Origin: Clarkia xantiana subsp. parviflora
Lineage: Eukaryota > Streptophyta > Magnoliopsida > Myrtales > Onagraceae
Direction of reading: 5' to 3'
NCBI GenBank assembly: GCA_036873135.1
Contig: JAPTYO010000021.1
Coordinates: forward strand, 310,001 to 374,000
DNA length: 64,000 bases
The translations under genes were made by a program, and so were the position numbers. This document shows, one piece after another, positions 27,101 through 36,891 of this stretch (positions are counted from its first letter, which is position 1; the number at the start of each line of letters is the position of its first letter). Under the pieces are notes generated by a model. It was not told the DNA's origin. It did not search any database and saw only the letters and a list, made by a program, of their open reading frames with translations.

Positions 27101-27963
27101 TTCATCTTCTGGTGGACCGTCGAGGCGACTGCCATGAGAGGGTTGATAGTGGTCCTCCCGATAATGGCATTGTATGCCCCCGCAGACTCCACTACGACGA
27201 AATCTACGTTTCGCTTCTCCATCTTCCAGCCACTACCAAACTCCACTGGTAAGGTAATCATTCCCAACGGGTAAGAAGTGGAACCAGAGAGTCCCACCAT
27301 CGGGAAGTCCACCTGTGTCAGGTCCTTTTTCGTCTTTCCCATGGCTTCCAGAGCGTCCATGAAAAGGATGTCGGAGGAGCTCCCTCCGTCTATCAGGATC
27401 CGCTTCATCTCGAATCCGTCCACGTCCAGGGTTACGACCAAGGCGTCGTCGTGAGGGCTCTCCACGCCTACTAGATCTTCCGCCGAGAAGGAAATCACCA
27501 TTTCCTCCTTCAGGGTCCACGACCGGGACCTTTTGCCTAGGACCACCGCGGCAGATATGCGGGAAGCGTAGTTCTCCCGAGAAGCAGAGGTATCGCCTCC
27601 CGCCGCCATTCCTCCATGGATGACGTTGATAGTTCCCCGCCTCTCCTTACGGGCACCTGAGCCTGAGACTTCTCGCTCAACCTTCTTCTTCTTCGGGGAT
27701 CGGTCGCGGGACTTGGAACGGGATCGTGACCGACTTCTGGAACGAGATCGGCACCGTCCCCTTCCGACAAACTCTTTTGGCTTCCCCTTCTGGATCAGCT
27801 TCTCAATTTCCTTCTTTAGCTCCCGACAGTTTTCAGTGTCGTGACCATTGGCTCGATGGTAGCGACAGTAACGGACAGGACGGCCTCCTAGGAATTCGCC
27901 TTCTTTTCTCGGAGGGTATCGGGCGAGACCCTGTCGGTCCATCACAGCTAACACAGAAGTCAT
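24154..27963 (-). CDS. Retrotransposon pol: protease, RT, RNase H, second RNase H, truncated integrase (element 3)
   Basis: An open frame of 1269 residues. A gag-end zinc-binding-like region (CRYHRANGHDTENC, residues 33-46) and an SR-rich stretch (72-90) come first. Protease: IDGGSSSDI at 191-199. RT: about 400-600, with MDAYSGYNQIKM and YVDDMLVKS (560-568). First RNase H: about 670-800. Archaeal-type RNase H: about 858-990, with E in NEAEYEAL, D in KCDAS and D in EEADALS. Its first catalytic aspartate is asparagine (MYTNGSSS, about 862). Integrase starts near 1060, with HHCC in HEGVAACHEGAR and SCDACQKYA, and D, D, E in WGIDLVGP, ISDNGPPF and QVESANK. It stops at GLKKRP, about 165 residues short of the element 1 integrase, by a deletion. 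Dual RNase H is a Tat hallmark. The first ATG is arbitrary, since gag-pol was one frame. Confidence 0.93.
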   Translation of the reverse strand: MTSVLAVMDRQGLARYPPRKEGEFLGGRPVRYCRYHRANGHDTENCRELKKEIEKLIQKGKPKEFVGRGRCRSRSRSRSRSRSKSRDRSPKKKKVEREVSGSGARKERRGTINVIHGGMAAGGDTSASRENYASRISAAVVLGKRSRSWTLKEEMVISFSAEDLVGVESPHDDALVVTLDVDGFEMKRILIDGGSSSDILFMDALEAMGKTKKDLTQVDFPMVGLSGSTSYPLGMITLPVEFGSGWKMEKRNVDFVVVESAGAYNAIIGRTTINPLMAVASTVHQKMKFPTDNGVGEVKGDQVASRKCYVNATRRRRREAMTVLQTDADPREEYGRPAPMEDLKEVEIDGPQRKVKIGSALSEERARELIELLKEFKELFAWSPSDMPGISPDVIVHELKIDPAIKPIAQRRRPMGADKRIAIQQEVGRLLDAGFIKELRFQTWLANPVLVRKSNGKWRMCVDFRDLNKACPKDCYPLPRIDQLVDATSGHELLSFMDAYSGYNQIKMAKEDAPHTAFYADSDVYHYDVMPFGLINAGATYQRMVNKLFGDMLGKTMEAYVDDMLVKSRQAGDHVQNLAAAFERMKFHQVRLNPDKCAFGVNSGKFLGFMVSQRGIEVNPEKLRAIEEMQSPKTHREVQVLNGRLAAMNRFLSKASDRAMPFFDVLRAHKKFEWTDKCEEAFQTLKQHLRTLPPLAKPVPGEPLYLYLAVSDVAVSSVLIKIVKGNQVPIYYVSKAFAKSEINYPAIEKYLSALVIAARKLRPYFHAHEVTVLTNQPLKHFLNRPEASGRLVKWAIELTEFRIHFAPRAAIKGQTLADFIAESTAPDLEVTGPAEGATMEEAQIAEQAPITEQPNEENTWEMYTNGSSSVEGSGAGFVLIPPGGGEPLRYALALTFKATNNEAEYEALITGLKIAKGTGVDHLKVKCDASLVVNQVQGNYEARSPTMKKYLHEVQTLKGSFKSFDIEAIPREENEEADALSKFALGVAPEENRKVHFLEKVIISNIDPAEICAIETGSEEEEKPTWMTPMVTYLTTGALPDDKVAAVRLRRIADNYAIVDNQLYKKGYVKPFLKCVAEPDTNQILRELHEGVAACHEGARSLVRKALNLGYYWPSMNKEATAMVRSCDACQKYAPNIVAPAADLMPIRSAWPFAQWGIDLVGPLPQAKGQCKYLLVAIDYFSKWIEAKALAKTTGQQILKFLQTQIISRYGIPRVLISDNGPPFNGAQLKEYLEELNIEHRTASVHHAQTNGQVESANKIVMDGLKKRP

Positions 27964-28208
27964 CGAGCTATTGATGGGAACAGCCCGACCTTCTCGATTG
28001 TCCTTCCTCGGGGACGCTTGTCCTCTCTTTTCTCGGGGCGACCACGATTTCTACTTCCCTCCGATTTGTCGCTCCTCTTGCGATCATCTGACAACTTAGA
28101 CGATGGCTTTCCTCTTCCCGACTTCGGAGGATCAAGCTCTCCGGCAGCAATCTTCGAATCCTGGACGTCGATTTGCTGTTTCACCCTCGCTTGTAGGGCC
28201 TCCATACT
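27960..28208 (-). pseudogene. Gag C-terminal segment between a nonsense codon and a frameshift (element 3)
   Basis: It continues the gag frame after an in-frame TGA: SMEALQARVKQQIDVQDSKI, then a basic stretch rich in K, R and D. Near 28000-28020 the family sequence moves to the pol frame (REGRAVPINSS leads into the pol start), so a small insertion or deletion separates gag from pol. An ancestral single gag-pol frame is inferred. Confidence 0.75.
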
Positions 28209-29321
28209 TCACACAGCCTTCGCGGCTACACTGTGCATCAGGTCGGAACCGTACGGAGCGCTCAAGTTTCGAAGGAAAGTGCGGATGGTTTCTCCCTCCG
28301 AGATTTCTTCATCAATCTCCGCGGCAGTCGCAGTGAACCGTTGGTAGTAGTAGGCCAACGATTCGTCGGGTCTCTGCACCACCTGGGTCAGGGACCTTAC
28401 ACTCTTCAGGAGGCGCCTACAGCCATGATATTGCTTGATAAATCGATCGTGCATGTCCGCCCAGCACGTAATGCATCCTGGCGGGAGGCTGAAAAACCAG
28501 GTCATGGCCCTTTCTCCTAGGGTGATCGGGAACAGCGAGCATATAAGATCGTCGTTTGAAGTCCTACCCATGCAGGCCTGGACATGCCTCTGAACATGGC
28601 GAACTGGGTCCCCTTCACCATCGTACTCCTTGATGGTCGGAATACCTAGCCCGGGCGGGGCAACGGTATCTATCAGCCGCGGAACGAAAGGATGACTGGA
28701 CCGATCCCTTAGCTCCGATGTCATCTGCTTCTGATCGCCCATGCAGATACTGACGATTTTCACCACCTGATCGGGGGTGATGGGGCCATTCAGGGGAATG
28801 GTCCTATTTTGCACTGGTCCTGGGCCGTCAACCACGAACTTCTCCAGGTGCGCTGGTTCTTTGCCCTTGCTCCTGGGCGGAATCTCCTGAACCTCTTGTT
28901 CTTCTGGAACCACCCTTGGAGGGGGTGGAGGCAGCTCTTCTCGCGGAGGCAACTCCTCTGTCCTCCTGGCAGCTTCTCTCTTGTCCAACAAGGCCTCCAT
29001 GGCAGCCAAGAACATGGGCATAGCATCTACTACTGCCTTGGCCAACTCCGAGTTCGAAGACGACCCTTCTTCCCTTCGCGGGACTCTTCCTCCTCCATGG
29101 CCCACCGGGTTCGGGGGAGCCTCATCTTCCTCCCTACGCGGGATATCCTGCCTGTTCATCTCCGTGTCTCGGACTGAGACCTCATAACCGTCACCCTGCC
29201 CCCCTGTCTGGGAAAGGTTCTCACCTTGTTCAGCAACACGTTCTGGCAACGGGGAATTCACAGTTCCTGCGGGACGAGAACTGCCAACCTGAACCTGCTT
29301 CTTCTTGCCACCACCGGCCAT
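28209..29321 (-). CDS. Retrotransposon gag, ended early by a nonsense codon (element 3)
   Basis: I start at the ATG at 29321 (MAGGGKKKQVQ) because the open codons before it lie in the primer binding site and leader. Features are a charged, proline-rich N-terminal half (PPREELPPPPPRVVPEEQEV) and the retrotransposon gag core, with VRHVQRHVQACMG, ITLGERAMTWFFSLPPG and DMHDRFIKQYHG, then YYYQRFTATAAEID. It stops at AAKAV followed by TGA (28211-28209). The sequence resumes in the same frame, so the TGA looks like a point change, plausibly CGA to TGA. Gag forms the particle that packages element RNA in the cytoplasm. Confidence 0.87.
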   Translation of the reverse strand: MAGGGKKKQVQVGSSRPAGTVNSPLPERVAEQGENLSQTGGQGDGYEVSVRDTEMNRQDIPRREEDEAPPNPVGHGGGRVPRREEGSSSNSELAKAVVDAMPMFLAAMEALLDKREAARRTEELPPREELPPPPPRVVPEEQEVQEIPPRSKGKEPAHLEKFVVDGPGPVQNRTIPLNGPITPDQVVKIVSICMGDQKQMTSELRDRSSHPFVPRLIDTVAPPGLGIPTIKEYDGEGDPVRHVQRHVQACMGRTSNDDLICSLFPITLGERAMTWFFSLPPGCITCWADMHDRFIKQYHGCRRLLKSVRSLTQVVQRPDESLAYYYQRFTATAAEIDEEISEGETIRTFLRNLSAPYGSDLMHSVAAKAV

Positions 29322-29362
29322 TGATCTGGTAGAAACTATCTTGACTTTTTGTACGCTTCCCA

Positions 29363-29375
29363 CAGACGGCGCCAA
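29363..29375 (-). other. Primer binding site region of element 3
   Basis: On the - strand ttggcgccgtctg directly follows the LTR end CCAACA. It has the same signature as in element 2. Confidence 0.8.
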
Positions 29376-30137
29376 TGTTGGATCACGGGCGAAGCTCCGT
29401 TACGTCCTTGACGGAAAGCTTGGACTCCTGGGCTCCGCGTAATCCAGCAAAAGGGGATGACCTGGGTGGTGACCCAGAATCCCTCTCCGATGCTTAAATG
29501 AGTATGTGATCAATGGGGTGGTAAGCAATAGTATAAGTTCGTATTAGATGATTGGGGTTTTCTGAGGTAACTTCCTCCTTTATATAGGAGGGGAAGTTAC
29601 TCAGTTACCTGTGGCCATGATTGGCCGTTTTGCCCATGATTCCGTGTATCTCGCCACGATTCCGTATATCTCGTTAGGGATTCCGTAGATTTCGCCCCAC
29701 GCTCCGCGTATCTTACCCATACTCCGCGTATCTCGGGCACGCCCTGCGTATCTCGGGGGGGCTTATCTATATCTTTAACCGTCTCCCACTACTCTATCTA
29801 GTAGGCGGGTTTCTCGGTCTTTGTCCTCTGATCACAAGTCACGACTCCTGTCAGGGACTCCAGAGTTGTCTCATTCTAGGTCACCACCCAGGACCTTCAG
29901 TCTCTACGGGACAGGTCCAGCCTCTGCGGGGCTTTATTATCGGGGCCTTTACTAAGGCATATCGGGGCCTGCTCAGAGGCTTCTTGTCGGGAGCATCTAG
30001 CTCATGTGTCGGGGCCGCTATCATCGGGACCCTTCATATTGGGCCTTTGGGCCCTCCAGGCCTTTCACGAGGCCCACTGGACCTATTCGCCGTCCACTGG
30101 CTGTTAACGGGGCTAAAGATTACATCGGAGCCCATCA
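29376..30137 (-). mobile_element. 5' LTR of element 3
   Basis: From TGATGGGCTCCGATG (at 30137) to GATCCAACA (at 29376), about 762 bp. It shares only the terminal TGATGG with the LTRs at 5424 and 10040. The flank at 30138-30142 is ggaat. Its partner LTR is missing, so no target duplication can be checked. Confidence 0.78.
29579..29586 (-). promoter_or_regulatory. LTR promoter TATA box of element 3
   Basis: TATATAAA on the - strand about 205 bases before the LTR end, a usual spacing for the start of transcription in plant LTRs. Confidence 0.6.
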
Positions 30138-30232
30138 GGAATATGTGATTTATTTCCTAGATATAGATAGGTAAATATTGGCAACAATATATGTTTAATT
30201 CCAAAGATATAGATATAAATATTATCTCAAGA

Positions 30233-30282
<50 letters not shown>

Positions 30283-30322
30283 CCTAAAATAGATTCGAAC
30301 ATATTTACTATAACAATATATA
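30138..30322. other. AT-rich spacer with AT microsatellite
   Basis: AT-rich flank with an uninterrupted AT dinucleotide run at about 30235-30281. No gene. It separates element 3 from the satellite. Confidence 0.85.
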
Positions 30323-30644
30323 TAAAAAAGTCGCCTCTACAAAGGAGATCAATCGTAACTGACTCCTCGACTTCATACAGTCGGTGACGCCTAGGAGATC
30401 AATCATAAGTGACTCCCTCGACTTCCAAAACTCGCCTCTACAAAGGAGATCAGTCGTAAATGACTCATCGACTTCATATAGTCGGCGACGCTTAGGAGAT
30501 CAGTGATAACTGACTCCCTCGACTTCCAAAAGTCACCTCAACAAAGGAGATCAGTCGTAACTGACTCCTCGACTTCACACATTCGGCGACGCTTAGGAGA
30601 TCAATCAAAAATGACTCCCTCTACTTCAAAAGTCGTCTCTACAA

Positions 30645-33600
30645 AGGAGATCAGTCGTAACTGACTCCGCGACTTCATATAGTCAGCGATGCTCAGGAGA
30701 TTAGTCATAACTGATTCCCTCGACTTCCAAAAGTCGCGGAGATCAGTCGTAACTGACTCCTCGACTTCATGCAGTCGGCGATGCTCAAGAGATCAGTCAT
30801 AACTGACTCCCTCTACTTCCAAAATTCACATTTACAAAGCAGATCAGTCATAACTGACTTCTCGAATTCATACAGTCGGCGACGCTAATGAGATCAGTCA
30901 TAATTGACTCCCCCGACTTCCAAAATTCGCCTCTACAAAGGAGATCAGTCATAACTGATTCCTCGACTTCATATAGTCGGCGACGCTCAGGAGATCAGTC
31001 ATAACTGACTCTCTCGACTTCTAAAAGTCGCCTCAACAAAGGAGATCAGTCGTAACTGACTCCTCGACTTCATATAGTCGGCGACACTCAGGAGATCAAT
31101 AAAAAATAACTACCTATACTTCCAAAAGTTGCCTCTACAAAGGAGATCAGTCGTAACTGATTCCTAGACTTCATATAGTCGGCGACGTTCAGGAGATCAA
31201 TCATAACTGACTCCCTCGACTTCCAAAAGTCGCCTCTACAAAGGAGATAAGTCGAAACTGACTCCTCGACTTCATGCAGTCGGCGACGCTCACGAGATCA
31301 GTCATAACTGACTCCCTCTACTTCCAAAAGTCACCTCTACAAAGGAGATCAGTCGTAACTGACTCATCGACTTCATACATTCGGCGACGCTCACGAGATC
31401 AGTCATAACTGACACCCTCGACTTCCAAAGGTCGCCTCTACAATGGAGATCAGTCGTAACTGACTTATCGACTTCATATAGTCGGCGATGCTCAAGGGAT
31501 CAGTCACAACTGACTTCCTCGACTTCTAAAAGTCGCCTCTACAAAAGATATCAGTCGTAACTGACTCCTCGACTTCCTACAGTCGGCGACGCTCAAGAGA
31601 TCAGTCATAACTGACTCCATCGACTTCCAAAAGTTGCCTCTACAAAGGAGATCAGTCGTAAATGACTCCTCGACTTCATATAGTCGGAGACGCTCAGGTG
31701 ATTAGTCATAACTGACTCCCTCGACTTCGAAAAGTCGCCTCAACAACGGAGATCAGTCGTAACTGACTCATCGACTTCATACATTTGGCGACGCTCAGGA
31801 GATCAATAAAAAATAACTCCCTCTACTTCCAAAAGCCGCCTCTACATAGGAGATCAGTCGTAACTGACTCCTCGACTCCAATTAGTCGGCAACTTTCAGA
31901 AGATCAGTCATCACTGATTCCCTCGACTTCCAAAAGTCTCCTCTTCAAAGGAGATCAGCCGTAACTGACTCTTCGACTTCATGCAGTCGGCGACACTCAC
32001 GAGATCAGTCATAATTGACTCCCTCTACTTCCAAAAGTCGCCTCTACAAAAGAGATCAGTCGTAATTGACTCCTCGACTTCATATAGTCAATGGCGCTCA
32101 GGAGATCAGTCATAACTAACTCCCTCGACTTCCAAAAGTCACCTCTACAAAGGAGATCTTTCGTAACTGACTCCTCGACTTCATACAGTCGGCGACGATC
32201 AGGAGATCAGTGATAACTGACTCCCTTGACTTCCAAAAGTCGCCTCTACAAAGGAGATTGGTCGTAACTGACTCCTCGACTTCATATAGTCGGCGACGCT
32301 CAAGAAACTATTCATAAATGACACCCTCAACTTCCAAAAGTCGCCTCTACAACGGAGATCAATCGTAACTGACTCCTCAGGAGATCAGTCATAAGTGACT
32401 CCATCGACTTCCAAAAGTCGCCACTACAAAGGAGAATAGTCGTAAATGAGTCCTCGACTTCATATAGTTGGCGACGCTTAGGAGATCATTCATAACTGAC
32501 TCCCTCCAAAAGTCGCCTCAACAAAGGAGATCAGTCGTAACTGAATCCTCGACTTCACACATTCGGCGACGGTCAGGAGATAGATAAAATATGACTACCT
32601 CTCCTTCCAAAGTCGCCTCTACAAAGGAGATCAGTCGTAACTGACTCCTCGACTTCATACAGTCGGCGACGCTAAGGAGATCAGTCATAGCTGACTCCCT
32701 CGACTTCCAAAAGTTGCCTCTACAAAGGAGATCAGTCTTAATTGATTCCTCGACTTCATATAGTCGGAGACGCTTAGGAGATCAATCAAATATGACTCCC
32801 TCTACTTCAAAAGTCACCTCTACAAAGGAGATCAGTCGTAACTGACTCCTCGACTTCATATAGTCGGCGACGCTCAGGAGATTAGTCATAACTGATTCCC
32901 TCGACTTCCAAAAGTCGCGGAGATCAGTCGTAACTGACTCCTCGACTTCATGCAGTCGGCGATGCTCAAGAGATCAGTCATAACTGACTCCCTCTACTTC
33001 CAAAATTCACATTTACAAAGGAGATCAGTCATAACTGACTTCTCGAATTCATGCCGTCGGCGACGCTAAGGAGATCAGTCATAACTGACTCCCCCGACTT
33101 CCAAAATTTGCCTCTACAAAGGAGATAAGTCATAACTGATTCTTCGACTTCATATAGTCGGCGACGCTCAGGAGATCAGTCATAACTGACTCTCTCGACT
33201 TCCAAAAGTCGCCTCAACAAAGGAGATCAGTCGTAACTGACTCCTCGACTTCATATAATCGGCGACACTCAGAAGATCAATCAAAAATAACTACCTATAC
33301 TTCCAAAAGTCGCCTCTACAAAGGAGATCAGTCGTAACTGATTCCTAGGCTTCATATAGTCGGCGACGTTCAGGAGATCAATCATAACTGACTCCCTCGA
33401 CTTCCAAAAGTCGCCTCTACAAAGGAGATAAGTCGAAACTGACTCCTCGACTTCATGCAGTCGGCGACGCTCACGAGATCAGTCATAACTGACTCCCTCT
33501 ACTTCCAAAAGTCACCTCTACAAAGGAGATCAGTCGTAACTGACTCATCGACTTCATACATTCAGCGACGCTCACGAGATCAGTCATAACTGACTCCCTC

Positions 33601-35600
33601 GACTTCCAAAAGTCGCCTCTACAAAGTAGATCAGTCATAACTGACTTATCGACTTCATATAGTCGGCGACGCTCAAGGGATCAGTCACAACTGACTCCCT
33701 CGACTTCTAAAAGTCGCCTCTACAAAGGATATCAGTCGTAACTGACTCCTCGACTTCCTACAGTCGGCGACGCTCAAGAGATCAGTCATAACTGACTCCA
33801 TCGACTTCCAAAAGTTGCCTCTAAAAAGGAGATCAGTCGTAAATGACTCCTCGACTTCATATAGTCGGAGACGCTCAGGTGATTAGTCATAACTGATTCC
33901 CTCGACTTCGAAAATTCGCCTCAACAAAGGAGATCAGTCGTAACTGACTCATCGACTTCATACATTTGGCGACGCTCAGGAGATCAATAAAAAATGACTC
34001 CCTCTACTTCCAAAAGCCGCCTCTACATAGGAGATCAGTCGTAACTGACTCCTCGACTCCAATTAGTCGGCAACTTTCAGAAGATCAGTCATAACTGATT
34101 CCCTCGACTTCCAAAAGTCTCCTCTACAAAGAAGATCAGCCGTAACTGACTCTTCAACTTCATGCAGTCGGCGACACTCACGAGATCAGTCATAATTGAC
34201 TCCCTCTACTTCCAAAAGTCGCCTCTACAAAGAGATCAGTCGTAACTGACTCCTCGACTTCATATAGTCAACGGCGCTCAGGAGATCAGTCATAACTAAC
34301 TCCCTCGATTTCCAAAAGTCACCTCTACAGAGGAGATTTTTCGTAACTGACTCCTCGACTTCATACAGTCGGCGACGATCAGGAGATCAGTCATAACTGA
34401 CTCCCTTGACTTCCAAAAGTCGCCTCTACAAAGGAGATTGATCGTAACTGACTCCTCGACTTCATATAGTCAGCGACGCTCAAGAAACTATTCATAAATG
34501 ACACCCTCGACTTCCAAAAGTCGCCTCTAGAACGGAGATCAATCGTAACTGACTCCTCTACTTCCAAAATTCACATTTACTAAGGAGATCAGTCATAACT
34601 GACTTCTCGAAATCAATAAGTCGGCGACGCTAAGGAGATCAGTCATAACTGACTCCCTCGACTTCCAAAATTCGCCTCTACAAAGGAGATCAGTCATAAC
34701 TGATTCCTCGACTTCATATAGTCGGCGACGCTTAGGAGATCAGTCATAACTGACTCTCTCGACTTCCAAAAGTCGCCTCAACAAAGGAGATCAGTCGTAA
34801 CTGACTCCTCGACTTCATATAGTCGGCGACACTCAGGAGATCAATAAAAAATAACTACCTATACTTCCAAAAGTCGCCTCTACAAAGGAGATCAGTCGTA
34901 ACTGATTCCTAGACTTCATATAGCCGGCGACGTTCAGGAGATCAATCATAACTGACTCCCTCGACTTCCAAAAGTCGCCTCTACAAAGGAGATAAGTCGA
35001 AACTGACTCCTCGACTTCATGCAGTCGGCGACGCTCCCGAGATCAGTCATAACTGACTCCCTCTACTTCCAAAAGTCGCCTCTACAAAGGAGATCAGTCG
35101 TAACTGACTCCTCGACTTCATATAGTCAACAACGCTCAGGAGATCAGTCATAACTGACTCCATCGACTTCTAAAAGTCGCCTCTACAAAGAATATCAGTC
35201 GTAACTGACTTCTCGACTTCCTACAGTCGGCGACGCTCAAGAGATCAGTCATAACTGAATCAATCGACTTCCAAAAGTTGCCTCTTCATATAGTCGGCGA
35301 CGCTCAGGAGATCAATCAAAAATGACTCCCTCTACTTCCAAAGTCGCCTCTACAATGGAGATCAGTCGTAACTGACTCCTCGACTTCATACAATCGGCGA
35401 TGCTAAGGAGATCAGTCATAACTGACTCCCCCGACTTCCAAAATTCGCCTCTACAAAGGAGATCAGTCATAACTGATTCATCGACTTCATATAGTCGGCG
35501 ACTCTCAGGAGATCAGTCATAACTGACTCTCTCGACTTCCAAAAGTCGCCTCAATAAAGGAGATCAGTCGTAACTGACTCCTCGACTTCATATAGTCGGC
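30645..35600. repeat. Satellite subregion with about 2.18-kb higher-order repeat
   Basis: The rare variant aaaagtcgcggagatcagtc occurs with cgcgg at 30735 and at 32916, 2181 bases apart. The variant taactacctatac occurs at 31107 and 33288, also 2181 apart. Later copies at 34852 and 35625 break the period. Confidence 0.8.
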
Positions 35601-36891
35601 GACACTCAGGAGATCAATCAAAAATAACTACCTATACTTCCAAAAGTCGCCTCTACAAAGGAGATCAGTCGTAACTGATTCCTAGACTTCATATAGTCGG
35701 CGACGTTCAGGAGATCAATCATAACTGACTCCCTCGACTTCCAAAAGTCGCCTCTACAAAGGAGATAAGTCGAAACTGACTCCTCGACTTCATGCAGTCG
35801 GCGACGCTCACGAGAACAGTCATAACTGACTCCCTCTACTTCCAAAAGTCACCTCTACAAATGAGATCAATCGTAACTGACTCATCGACTTCATACATTC
35901 GACGACGCTCACGAGATCAGTCATAACTGACTCCCTCGACTTCCAAAAGTCGCCTCTACAAAGGAGATCAGTTGTAACTGACTTATCGACTTTATATAGT
36001 CGGCGACGCTCAGGGGATCAGTCATAACTGACTCCCTTGACTTCTAAAAGTCGCCTCTATAAAGGATATTAGTCGTAACTGACTCCTCGACTTCCTACAG
36101 TAAGCGACGCTCAAGAGATCAGTCATAACTGTCTCCATCGACTTCCAAAAGTTACCTCTACAAAGGAGATCAGTCGTAAATGACTCCTCGACTTCATATA
36201 GTCGGCGACGATCAGGTGATTAGTCATAACTGACTCCCTTGACTTCCAAAAGTCGCCTCTACAAAGGAGATCAGTCGTAACTGACTCCTCGACTTCATAT
36301 ATTCGGCGACGCTCAAGAAACTATTCTTAAATGACACCCTCGACTTCCAAAAGTCGCCTCTACAAAGGAGATCAGCCGAAACTGACTCTTCGACTTCATA
36401 TAGTCGGCGCGAGATCTGTCATAATTGATTCCCTCTACTTCCAAAACTCGCCTCTACAAAGGAGATCAGTTGTAACTGACTCCTCGACTTCAAATAGTCA
36501 ACGACGCTCTTGAGATCAGTCATAACTGACTCCCTCGATTTCCAAAAGTCGCCTTTAGAAAGGAGATCTGTCGTAACTGACTCATCGACTTCATACATTT
36601 TGCGAAGCTCAGGAGATCAATCGAAAATGACTCCCTCTACTTCCAAAAGTCGCCTCTACATAGGAGATCAGTCGTAACTGACTCCTCGACTCCAATTAGT
36701 CGGCAACTTTCAGGAGATCAGTCATAACTGATTCCCTCGACTTCCAAAAGTCTCCTCTACAAAGGAGATCAGCCGTAACTGACTCTTCGACTTCATGCAG
36801 TCGGCGACACTCACGAGATCAGTCATAATTGATTCCCTCTACTTCCAAAAGTCACCTCTACAAAAGAGATCAGTCTTAACTGACTCCTCGA

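Larger units (their letters stand above)
23111..30137 (-). mobile_element. Tat-lineage Ty3/gypsy retrotransposon lacking its 3' end (element 3)
   Basis: Reading leftward: 5' LTR 30137-29376, primer binding site TTGGCGCCGTCTG, gag, protease, reverse transcriptase, RNase H, archaeal-type RNase H, truncated integrase, a 33-bp tandem array, and the end of the antisense gene on the + strand. The 3' LTR is absent and a TRIM lies at the breakpoint. The layout parallels element 1, but its LTR is of a different family. Confidence 0.9.

Noticed and set aside
24558..27252. Long + strand open frames opposite pol, including one of 350 codons at 26200-27252
   Set aside because: They are antisense shadows of the conserved pol frame and carry no motifs. 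Unlike the antisense gene of element 1, they lie across pol, not downstream of it.
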